From positions 19,737,361 to 19,801,360 of the forward strand of contig NC_054756.1 in assembly GCF_018143015.1 (NCBI RefSeq): a stretch of 64,000 nt of DNA, in the 5' to 3' direction. The translations under genes and the position numbers were made by a program. Position 1 is the first letter of the stretch, and each line of letters begins with the position of its first letter. This document shows positions 22,449-34,400 of this stretch, one piece after another. The DNA is from Lytechinus variegatus. Its lineage: Eukaryota; Echinodermata; Echinoidea; Temnopleuroida; Toxopneustidae. Under the pieces are notes generated by a model. The model saw only the letters and a list, made by a program, of their open reading frames with translations, searched no databases and had not been told where the DNA came from.

Positions 22449-25400
22449 CTGAAACCAAGGAGATACAAAGGGTTGATCACATTGAGGATATATCAACATG
22501 AGCATATCCCCTAATAAAGAGGGGTAACAGTGAAAATACAGCTCAGAATGAAGCATGTACATAAGAGGAAGAATTATAATGGGAAATGAGACAAAAGTTT
22601 CATTGAAGGAATTTATGATATTTTATCTTATAAATTCTGATTTGCGCAGAAGTTAAATACATTTAACTAAGCGTCTCAGCCAATCAGATCAAAAGAAAGT
22701 TGTAAACATTTCAGACAACAAATGTTGATAAGAACACTCTCCTAAAGATACAAGAATATGAAAACAGCTCATTCCATTAATATATACGGTAGATTTATCA
22801 TGAATCAGAATGAAATTTGATTTATACCTTTCTTCCCTTTTTTACTTTTCATTCCTCTCTCCCTTCTAAATAGGTGAAATTGCTGTCAAAATGCAACAGC
22901 GATGCACCTATTGCATTTATGAATCTAAATAATGTTCATACTGAAGCACATTAACGAGAGACAGCAGCTAATCTCAAAACACCTTCCAATTCAATTAATT
23001 TGTCAGGAAAGAAAAGTGAAATATTTATTGGTAGTTATCATCTTTGAGACGTCAAAATGCATAATGCCTTAACTAGTAACTCTGTCCAATATCAGAAAAA
23101 TGAAGTAAAGGTTGAAAGAAAAAGACAAATAAAAATGAATTGAAAAGGCACCATGACAAACAATACACCTTCAAATATCTTTCATCATATATTATCATAT
23201 TTGGTTTCCTTGACCCCCCCCAAAAAAAAAATACTAATAATAGTAATTTAATAAAATAGGAAATGAATGAATGAAAAAATAAATAAATAAATAGATAAAT
23301 AAATAAATAAATAAATAAATAAATGATAACGAATTTTAAAAGATATCTATATATCTACATGTAAATATGAATAAAAAATGAAATAAATAACTTTTTTTAT
23401 ATCAACATCCTGATTAATTTCAAGGGGCAGACAGATTGATTTTGTCATTTTATGCCAACTGTACTTTTGAACAAAATTATGCATTGAAATTGTCTTCCAG
23501 ACTAAAGAATGCAAACAACACTAACAGTAAGAATAGAGTTATTAAGGAAATTTTTCATGGTGAACAATAAATGTACCGGCTTTACAGTTTACAATGTGTT
23601 CTTTTTCCTGTAGATGGCAGTATAACGCACTTGCCAAAATATAAAGGGGGTCCTTTTTAAAACTGCATGTAAACATTCATGTATGTCCACAAATAGAATA
23701 CAAAATGTATCCTGAAGCCTCTATAGGTCAAATATATGTAGAATGATCATTCTGAATCACTGGCCAGGTGAATTAACCCATTGCTTTCTTGAACAAGGTG
23801 GATAATGAAAAAGCCTATAGAAAAACAGAATTAAGTAGTCAATAGATTAATAGACTACAAATAACTTACGTATAGTTAGAGGTCCACATTTTCCAATGGT
23901 CACATTTTCAAAGCTGGCTGCCTTCTCAAATCCAAGCAATCTGGTAAAGGGGGGAACAGGGACAGATAGTCAGGATAATTATGAAAATACTTACCTGATT
24001 TTCTTATTTACGAGATAACTCATACATCTACTTGATTTGCTAGTTCAGCCCTCTGGACTGCCATACCCGAATAGAACTCCCAAGGATTTAAAAAGCGCGA
24101 GCGCGCCCTCTCCCGTTCAGGCTTACTACCCATGATCACCGCGCAACTAGCGTCCATCTTCCTCACCTTTCGCAAGCCCATACGTTGAAACATGTTGCTA
24201 CGCAAGGCGGAGGGTCGGTGGGAGGGTATCAAGTAGATGTATGAGTTATCTCGTAAATAAGAAAATCAGGTAAGTATTTTCATAATTTACTTCAATAACT
24301 CCATACATCTACTTGATTTGCTAGACCAGCACGGACTCAAACCGTAGGGAGGCATGTTTTCAATTGTAAGCCTAAGAAAATTTTAAAAGAAAAAAACAAA
24401 AACAACGAAATTTAGGGAGAGGGGGAAAAAGCCGCAGCTGCTTTAAGCGCCGAAGCAGCAAATCTCGCCTCGCTGGACTGAATGTCCTTCAAGTAGAAAG
24501 AAGTGAAGGAGTTAGTTGAGCGCCAAAAGGCGGCCCTCAAAATTGTCCTCGAGAGGAATGCCCTGTATACTCAGGAATACTAAGTATCATGGGCCCTCGG
24601 CCTAGTGTCAGGAGAACAACATCACCTGCTGACTAGAGCGTAAGAATCGAAATTTGTTGAAAATTTCAACAAGAATCGTGATCGGAAAACTGAAGCTTTT
24701 AAGGCTCAGTAAGTGATCAATCGACCAATCTGAGAAGGCGAGATATCTCAGAACCCCTACCGAAATTTAAGCGTGCCGCTTGCTAGTAACTAGCATGCGA
24801 CTAGCAGGGCACTCGCTTAATAAGCGAGTGCATGCTAGCGAACAGTCCCTGCTCGCTAAAAGATCGCTTAACTATTACTCTGCACGCATATCACACGCTT
24901 ATTAAGCTAACCGCATGCTAGTTACTAGCATGCCGCAAGCTTGCGCAAGCTAGTCGCACGCTTCCCGCAAGCTTGGAAATTTCTGTAGGGGAAGCCTCCG
25001 CGTGGGAGAAAGCGCCCACAATTCGATATCTGTCTCAAATGCGTGAGGGCAGAAATCTGCAGAATTCTGATAGAGAGCTGTGGTAAAAAGTTACTAGCGG
25101 TCCGAAGGGGACCAGGAACGACGGAGAGTAGGGATTTAGGAAGAAAACCACTCGTAAGGCAGACAAGGGCCGAGAAAGCGACTGAGTGCCATCCTGTTAA
25201 TAAGGAATGCCGCGGACATGTTGCCTATGTAGAATAGAGCAGTCTGGTCAAAACAGCTCAACCGGGCGTGTCAGGGATACAGCGCGGTACACATCACGAC
25301 AAAAGTGTGTTAGACCGAGTGATCGAGAGAGAACTCAGGATCCCCTTTCTCCCATACTGATTGAAGCACCCATCTGAGGGTGCAGTGCCCGCGGTGGAAG

Positions 25401-28400
25401 AGGTGGCTTGGCTCAAGCCACCATCGCCGAGAGAGCCCGTGAGGCTAGGCTGCGATGGCTGTCCGCTGGGCGGGGGAATCCCTAGCAGCAGCAAGTGTAC
25501 GCCAGAGGGAGCTGGCGAAAAAAAATCTGTCACGATATTACGTGTAAACGACCATCAAGAGATGCTCTAAACGAACAGACATCGCCAGATATGATACCTC
25601 AACCGTTACATTCCCAACGGAATCGAATGAGGTAGCAACGGCCCTGTCCTATCAAGTTAGGGACGGAAACTGGCTAAGAGTGTCGAAGTCCTCGCTTGAA
25701 GAAACAAGCGAAGGAGACTTCAGGAAGTAATCACAAAATTTCCATCAGTCTGCGGTGAGAACCAGTTGTTTATGAAAACAGTCACAAGGCCTGTTTCTCA
25801 GGTGATCGTAAGAGCGAGCACCGCCGGCGCCGGTTGCGGCAGCGTGGAACAGTCCGATATCGGTAAGATAAGGAGCTCCAAAAAGCTGCGGGGGGGGGCG
25901 GCAAAAATGACGCCCTAAGCAGCGGGGGATGAGAATCTAAATTTTTAAAAGAAGAACTCCAGTGAAGTAAATCACTTACATGGAGAGGCTCATCCACAGT
26001 CGGCCCGAGAGAAGGCGGGTCGTAGTGATCGTGGTTAGGAAGGCATAAGCATACATCCATCCACTGTTACATCATCCTCGGTCGTGCGGTGACCCTGGCC
26101 ACATGCCTTGCATGGAAGGATGAAAGCAGCATGCGGGGCGACTCGAGTGTGCCGTGAAAAAATTTCTAAGAAAGAAGCCGATTCGACTAACGGGCACGGT
26201 AAAGACATCCACCGTAGACCACTCCGCACAAGGAGGGAGCGGCGGAGACGCCCGCAAGATTGACCCACATAGAGGGCAGTCTATAAGATAGACAGTTAGA
26301 GCTCGACCGATGGTCTGGCGGTGTACAGTTTGGTGTGAACTCGCCGACCCGGTACGGTGGGTGTGCCCAGAAAGTAGGCATAGAATGCCGACAGAGAATC
26401 CTGGGGCTTTAAACAAGTTTGAACGCACGTACATAGCCAACAATCTCATGAGATGTACGGCGGTTACTTTCCTCCGAGATGATGTTTACCCAACCGGGAA
26501 AGACTCGGGGAACAGCTGTGAATGTCAACAGGAGGGATATCTAGCATATGAAAAGCTGATTCCTTCCACGTATTCGGTGCGGGTGCTGCCGGCGGTGTCC
26601 GGGGGGGCGACCGGTGATGGCAGCTCGGGCAGGGTTCGTACGAGCCGCCCGAATACGAGACAAATAGGTTAACATAACCATAATGCACCGGGTGGTGAAG
26701 GCATAGCGATTATTAAGCACAGGAGAACTTTTAATCGCCGTGACATTCAGATCCGATATACATACTCATAAGCTCGGAGAGCTATGAGATAGTGAGACAT
26801 ACCGCTGAGCGGTGATGGTGCTCATATCAGAGTCGCCCTCTCTTCAGCGGCGATCGCTGGAGAACGGGTGTCTGTACTATAGCCCTGACTCTGGCGTTGC
26901 AAGGGTAGGAGCTAAGTAAGACAGGGCACCCTTACTTTCGAATAGAAAGTGAGGTTCAGGCCAGAAAAGCGACGGTCCCGTCGCCTGGGCGGACGGTCCG
27001 CGGACGTGATAGGTTGTCCTCTCAAAGCAGCCAAACATTCTCACGAGAGAAGTGCGGCATGCGGTATGTGAGAGATTCATACCTCCAATCTACGGGCCCG
27101 CTTAGGGGGAAGAATGGAGAGAGTTACCGCTGAAGGAGTCGTCGCCGTATGTGAGCTTGACGTAGAGGGCGAAATCGGGAGTACCTGCATAATAATCGCC
27201 CCCCCCTGCCTCTGCCTTCTCGCTAGCCTCGAGAGGCTTGAAAATTTCGAGACGGCGGCGCCGGAGCCTGGCGCTTCCGGGCAGCAGCAGAGCGGGGGTG
27301 GGTTTACACCCACGGAGCTGGCGGCTTCCTCGTCGTAGGAGCCGCCTCGTCTAGAGCGACCCCGTCACTCTCCGAGACCCCCAATTCGGCTGATTGAGCT
27401 CGGAGCGCCTGAAGAGGCGGGGCGAGAAAATATGGACTCCCTTGCTTCATCAATACCCCCGCTCGGAGGGTAGATGTGAGGTAGATACTTGTCAAGCAGC
27501 GCCTGAGCGCTTACTGAAAAGTCGCCCGCGGGATAGGGGTTGTCCTCGTAAAGGGAGTCTCGCTCTATGGACTGAACCGGGAGGTTGTCCAGTAAGCGCC
27601 GGGGTGGCCCCGCGTGTCGGCTGGGACACGTGCTCTGAGATCGACGAAAATGCTGGAAAGCACACGCGATCTTGGGGCACCCGGTTAGTCGGTGCACTGG
27701 CTGGCGATTTAACAGAATCGCTCGAGGATTTCCCGGGTGTCTGGTGGTTATTGCCCACTTGTCTCGCTTGATGCTCAGGGGCATCAGCGGGGTGAGTAGA
27801 CGTCGAGGGTGGGGTGAACCCGCACTACTCGAAAGCAGAATGTAGCAGCATGAATAGCTGTGACATCTGACCACCGACACAAGGGTCTGAAGGAGGGACG
27901 CCCATGGCAACAGGGCTGGCCGACCTCACCTTCGACCTCTTCTTCTTCGCGGCCTCCGCCGGTGTGGCCGGGGCAGAAGAAGGCACAAGAGGCACGGGTG
28001 ATTTCTTACGATTTGCCGCCCATGGCAGGGCGGCCGTCAACAACGAAACTTCACCCGAATCTGACGGGGTCAGATTGTGGTCACAGTCTGATGTGTGACG
28101 CCTCTCGCGGTAGCAGAATGTAGCAGCATGAATAGCTGTAACATCTGACCACCGACACAAGGGTCTGAAGGAGGAACGCCCATGGCAGCAGGGCTGGCCA
28201 ACCTCTCCTTCGACCTCTTCTTCTTCTTCTCTTTCTGCGGGCTCCGCCGGCGTGGCCGGGGCAGAAGAAGGCATGAGAGGCACGGGTGATTTCTTACGAT
28301 TTGCCGCCCCTGGCAGGGCGGCCGCCGACAATGAAACTTCACCCGAATCTGACGGGGTCAGATTGTGGTCACAGCCCGATGTGTGACGCCTCTCGCGGTA

Positions 28401-31400
28401 GCAGAATATAGCAGCATAACATGTATGACTGTAACATCTGGCCACCGATAAGAGGGTCTGAAGGAGGAATGCCCATGGCAACAGGGCTGGCCGACCTCTC
28501 CTTCGACCTCTTCTTCTTCTTCTTATTTTGCGGGCTCCGCCGGCGTGGCCGGAGCAGAAGAAGGCACAAGAGGCACGGGTGATCTCTTACGATTTGCCGC
28601 CCCTGGCAGGGCGGCCGCCAACAACGAAACTTCACCCGAATCTGACGGGGTCAGATTGTGGTCACGATCAGATTGTGGTTACAGTCTGTGTGACGCCTCT
28701 CGCGGTCAGGGGCTGGGCGATCTCTCCCGATGCTGTCAACGGAGGACGACTTATACGGCAGAGATCCTGACCTGTGCCGGGGGGAGAGAACCGCACTCTC
28801 CCTCCGGACTTCTGGTGACCCGGTAGCCGGTGGGTCGCATAGCCCTATGGGTGCTGCGGCGGCAGGACCTAGTTTAGGCTTGGAAGCCTTGGCTACCACT
28901 TTTTCCTTTGTCCGAGACCGTGGCACCACAGTCTCGGCCTTCCTTCTCTTAGCATCCGACCGCAAATTCGGAATGCTGAACGACGCACCCTCATACTCAC
29001 CGCCGCTGGGCGCTCACCGCGGCGTCCCTCCTGCTCGCCTGGAGGCGGCCGACTTCTGTAACTTGCAATCGGGACGGTCCCCGTGGAGGGCACCAGGTCC
29101 TCTGGGGCTGTGTTAGTCCCATTCAAAGATACCTCTCTCTACCCTGAAAAAGGAAAAACAAGAATTTTTCTTTTTCTTTTTTTTTACAAAGATCTCGCTT
29201 AGATTAAAAGTGGAGACCGGAGTGGTCTTTCCCTCCTCCTAAAAGGAGTTTGTTTGAGCAAACAGAACAAACCAAGAGGGGAGGGGTAGGGAGGAAGAAG
29301 AACCTAAGAATAGTTTAGGTATCTGCCTGTAAGAAAATAAAAAGGAGGTCGGAGACTTTGAAAAAAAGAAACTCCTACAAGGTTCCCCTACTATATTCTC
29401 TTTTTTGTGCCCGAAGGAAAAATTCGAAACAAAATTCAAAAATGAATGCAAGTTCAGAAGAGAACGAAGTTTCCACCTGCGAAGAAACACAAAAACAAGC
29501 ATTTCAGAGCAGGAAGAAAAGGGATTGAGAGACAAATAATTCCAGATAAGAGAAATTTTACGATAATTTCCAAGAGGAAAAAAAAAAAAGTAACCTCCTG
29601 TGGAAAGGTAAAGAAATTCAGAACAGGAGGAAGGAGGAACGTCTCTAGTAACGATTCCAAGAGGAAGAACGACACAGTAAATCCTCAAAGGGAATCGTAG
29701 AGCCCGCCTGTCGAAATAAAAAATATATAAGACTAGGAGGGAAGAGGGAATTGAACGAAGAAAACAATTCCGGGACAGGTCAAAAAAATTTCTAACAGGA
29801 AGGAGACCCCACCTGTAAAGAACAAAAATTTTTTTTTTTTTTTTAGGGGGGATTGAATAACCAAACAATCATCAGGTATAATTGCGTAAGCCGAATTAAA
29901 CAATCCCCGAAGCGTCTGTGAATAAAATATTAATCAAGAATTTTATTCAGAACAGAAAGGAAAAGGAATTGAGCTTTAGGATCCGCCTGTGAATAAAATA
30001 TCAATCAAGAAATTTATTCAGAACAGAAGGAAAAGGAATTGAGCTTTAAGATCCGCCTGTGAATAAAATATCAATCAAGAAATTTATTCAGAACAGAAGG
30101 AAAAAGGAATTGAGCTTTAAGATCCGCCTGTGAATAAAATATCAATTAAGAAATTTATTCAGAACAGAAAGGAAAGAGAATTGAAGAATTAATCAATCAA
30201 TAATCAATCGAAAATCTTAAGAAATCAATTCCAGAAAGCAAGGAAGGAACAGAGTTGAAGATCCCAACCTGCAAAAAGAAATAACAATAACACCCTCGAC
30301 AACAAAGTGTAGAGGCTGTCTAGAATTTAATTCAAAAACGGCACCAAAAGCCACCACGCTTTGAACGTGAAGAACAATAACCATGACAGGTGGTGAAGGC
30401 TTGCTGCCACGTAGGCAGGCCAAGCCCGGTGCCTCGCGAACGCGCTAGCGATGCGGCGCGACGAGAACTCAAACGTTAGAAAAACAATTTAAGTGTCACC
30501 AAAAACACGTCTAAAAAGTCACGCCAAGTGTAAATTCTGAACACAATCTTACACACAAATGGAAAGATTGAAATTAAAAGGGAGAATGCACCACAGATAA
30601 GCGAAAATAATATACCAAAGCTCAAAAAGATTTGAGCTCTTAGGAGACTTATCTGAGCACGTCTTGACAGGTGGCTTGCCGAAAGCAAAAGAGGAAGATG
30701 GACGCTAGTTGCGCGGTGATCATGGGTAGTAAGCCTGAACGGGAGAGGGCGCGCTCGCGCTTTTTAAATCCTTGGGAGTTCTATTCGGGTATGGCAGTCC
30801 AGAGGGCTGAACTAGCAAATCAAGTAGATGTATGGAGTTATTGAAGTAAATTCTTCTTTTTTTTCTTACATACACATAACCACAAAAAAATAAATCTTAA
30901 ACATCGGAAGCCAGTGATTTGTATTTTTAGGGCTCAGCTTTAAAATGTAACGGTTTGAAAGTGATTTTTTCACAATAAAAAGAATTGGTCTCCCGATCAC
31001 ATAAATAGCGTCAGTTGATTGAGTACGACCATTTTTTTTTGCCTTACCTTACACCATAGCTCATGGTGTTCTTGGATCATACTTTGGAAAGAGTTTGAAA
31101 AAATACTCTGTATATCACTGTTTTCCTTCAGATAAATACATATGTATGTTTTATTATATTTGGATAAAAATAGCTCTTGAACATCATAAATTCCTATCAC
31201 CTAATTGCATTCTTGAGATAGAGCTGCTGATTCCAAAAATATTTTGAGCACTTCCATATCACTTTCAAGAACACCAATCTATTCTGATTGGCTGCTGATC
31301 CCTGTTGCCACAGTAGTTGCCATAATGGCAAGTTCATAACAGTTGTACCTCTTCAAGGAACAAGTCCCTGGTATGGTAATACTCACTCTTTCATGACAAT

Positions 31401-34400
31401 AAGATTTTCAATACACCCTGAGAAACTTGGCAAGGAAGAGAACTCGGGACTGAGGGTAAGATTTCCTGATGAGCCAATATAGAAGGGAGACATGGCATTG
31501 ATATAGAGCTCAGTACCAGATAAGCGGCCGGTATCAACGCGACGATCATCCACAATTAGATTTACCCTGGAGAAGAGGAGATACAGTAATATAAATGCAG
31601 ATATACTTCTGATTATCGCAATGATTATGGTCATTATCAACTTGGTGTAAAATACCTATGCAGATTGAGATGTAAAATTTATGATTGTGCTGGTGGTGGT
31701 TGTGGTGGTGGTAATGGTGATGATGGTGGTGGTGGTGGTGGTGATGGTGGTGGTGGTGATGGTGGTGATGGTGGTGGTGGTGGTGGTGGTGATGATGATG
31801 ATGATGATGACGACGATGATGTTGAAGATGATGATGATAATGGTGAGGTGATCAATATTGGTATTGATGATGATGACATGATGACGATGATGACAATGAT
31901 GACGATGATGACGATGATGATGATGATGGTGATGATGATGGTGATGATGATGGTGATGATGATGATGATGATGATGGTGATGATGATGGTGAAAATGATG
32001 AAAGTTATAATTATGAACTGATGAAGATGACGATGATGATGATAATGGTGATGAAAATGATAATAGTACAGACGTCATGATCTCACCTCTTATCATTTTT
32101 TACCAGGACAACATTGTGAGCAACACCGTCATTGTAAGGACTATCACCTCTCTTTGATCTAAGGGTTAATCTTCCTTGACCATTGTTGATCTGAACGATG
32201 ACACGTCCATTCATAAGCCCGATAGCATAAGAGATCTGTGGAATACACACAAAAAAATTATAAATGTAAACATATAAAGATAAAGCTTTAATAATTGTGC
32301 TTAAAAGATATTCATTATACATACTCAGAAAGAAAGAGAGAATTAAATTATTGAACTGAATATAGATACATGTAGATATATACATGCATTTTCCATAAAA
32401 ATCCATTGAAAAAATCATCATTCAACTCCATGAATAAAAGATTAATCCTTTGAACATACAATTATGTCCTAAAATGCTTTCCAAAGACCTGCCACAAGTT
32501 AACTCTTTCAGGCATTGGACCCTGTGGGTTGTACTCTCAAAGAAATGGTTTAACATACATCAAACATTAATAGAGTGCCAAATAGAGTTGCAAACAAATT
32601 CAACAATTGCAAATCAGTTCAATCCTGCAGTGAAAAGTAGTCCCAAAACGATTTTTTGTTATCAAACAGAATTAACAGATAATATAAGCAAGCAGTAAAT
32701 TTCAATGAATTATTTGATTGCCCATTACCTATTTTTTTTTTTTTTTTTTTTTCATAAATTTTGTTTACTTGAATATGACTTATAAATGGATTTAATCTAA
32801 TTCTATACTGTATTATCAAGGGTGGTTATCCAAACAATTCCTTTAGATTTTTATGACCAATATTCCAATACTGATGTGTTCTTTTTATATTGTATATCGT
32901 ATTTATATTTAATTTATATTTTAAATCCTTCACTGCTCAAGTTTTCACGCAATTGTATATGTGTATGTTTTATTGGAATTGAATAAATGAATTACTGTAT
33001 TATTATATTTGTTTTGGATACTGAAGAAATAGCTAGATTCACACTAGCATTCCATAGAAGAGTGAATTAACCTTCTTGTTCAGTTTATGAGGTCAAACTT
33101 GGGATTTATTCTCAGAAAATACCATACACTATGTTCAAAGATTTTGCAGCAGAGTGAGGATGTAATAACATGACAATACTTCAATATCAGACTTTTTATC
33201 AATCAAAACAAAAGGAATTAATCATGGAACATTCTATTTCTCACGTCAGTTGCGTCTGGATCAACGTCCCTCCGTTTCCTTCCCTGAACCTCCCCCGCTG
33301 CTAGAATGGTAGTGTTCGGCATGAGGGTGGTAAAGGTCACGGTGATACCTGACTCCCTTGACAGTGGGATGGGTGGGAATGTCACATAGCCATAACCAGA
33401 AAATCCTACACTTCGTTGTGTCTGAAAATAAAGATACACAGTAAAAGAAATATTAGCATGTTGTTTAAGGCAACCACTCTAATAGCAAGTTGCTTTTTTA
33501 ATTAATTTTGATACATTTTAACAATTGTCTAAACTGCTTTAGAATTGTTTAAACTTCTTTAACAACTTTTTGAAACTTTAATCACTTTACTTAAAACTTT
33601 GAACAATAGTTCCTAAGGTGACAGGATTACACAACATGCTTAAAATTTTAAACAGCAATTTTACAGAGTATAGAATGAATCTTTATACATGAATATAAAA
33701 TATGGAAATATAAATATATAAATACATGTGCAAATCTGCCCCCTTATTGTAACTTTATTGAGTTGACTTACTTGATCAGAGCAGCCATGAGTGACCCCAA
33801 ACGAGCTCCCAGGACTGACCAACTGGTAAGCAGACCGGAAGAGGAAGAACTTACGAAGGCATCCACGGAATTTCTGGTTGGTGACATTGCGACTGAATAA
33901 AACAGAGAGGAAATGCAGTGCAAATATCAAATACATATGAAAATTGGCAAAAGACACCTTGCATAAATAATTAGATTCTTCAGATAGGTGAAACAAGGGG
34001 AACACCTCTGGCAGCCTTGCTTTGCCTTCATTACACACTTAAATGTAACAGCAGTGCTGACTTGAAAACTGTGATGAAATTTGAAAAAGAACATTACTCA
34101 TACGATAATAAAATACAATGGTCATTGATATGTTTGACAATTATTGTGTGATCTAAAAGTCAAGCAGCATGTTCAGTGGCATGTGATTACTCTGATGGGC
34201 AAGTTTCATGAATAGACACATAGTTTCTTAGTCATGATGATACATGTATTTCAAACACCTAAACTTGGTTGCATCTTCAATGCTAACAACGCTGCCGTCT
34301 GCAACTTTTTGAAATTATAGTACAGCACATAACAACATATCTGACGAGTGAAATAATGAATACAGTTTTATTTTCTATGACTTATGTGAACGTGAAAATG

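Larger units (their letters stand above)
24288..30848. mobile_element. 6.56-kb inverted-terminal-repeat element B
   Basis: Perfect 37-bp terminal inverted repeats occupy 24288-24324 and 30812-30848; the outer bases are TACTTCAATAACTCC. AATT flanks both ends (24284-24287 and 30849-30852), suggesting a 4-bp target duplication. The interior is clearly richer in G+C than the host intron between about 24400 and 29120. It contains a palindrome cluster (24770-24985), a ~290-bp triplicated block (27830-28690) and a 70-bp tandem repeat (29912-30190). I see no intact transposase, reverse transcriptase (no Y-x-DD frame) or recombinase. The element is probably non-autonomous or decayed; superfamily unassigned. 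The laminin exons on both sides still join in frame, so it should be spliced out with the intron. Confidence 0.8.

Noticed and set aside
30697..30843. 48-codon + frame ([12 protein letters not shown]...) running through the right terminus of element B
   Set aside because: The same DNA occurs inverted in element A; it lies across the terminal repeat, has no partner exon and no recognised domain.
31656..32096. 146-residue poly-His/Thr frame and other frames
   Set aside because: Products of a GATGGT microsatellite inside a laminin intron.
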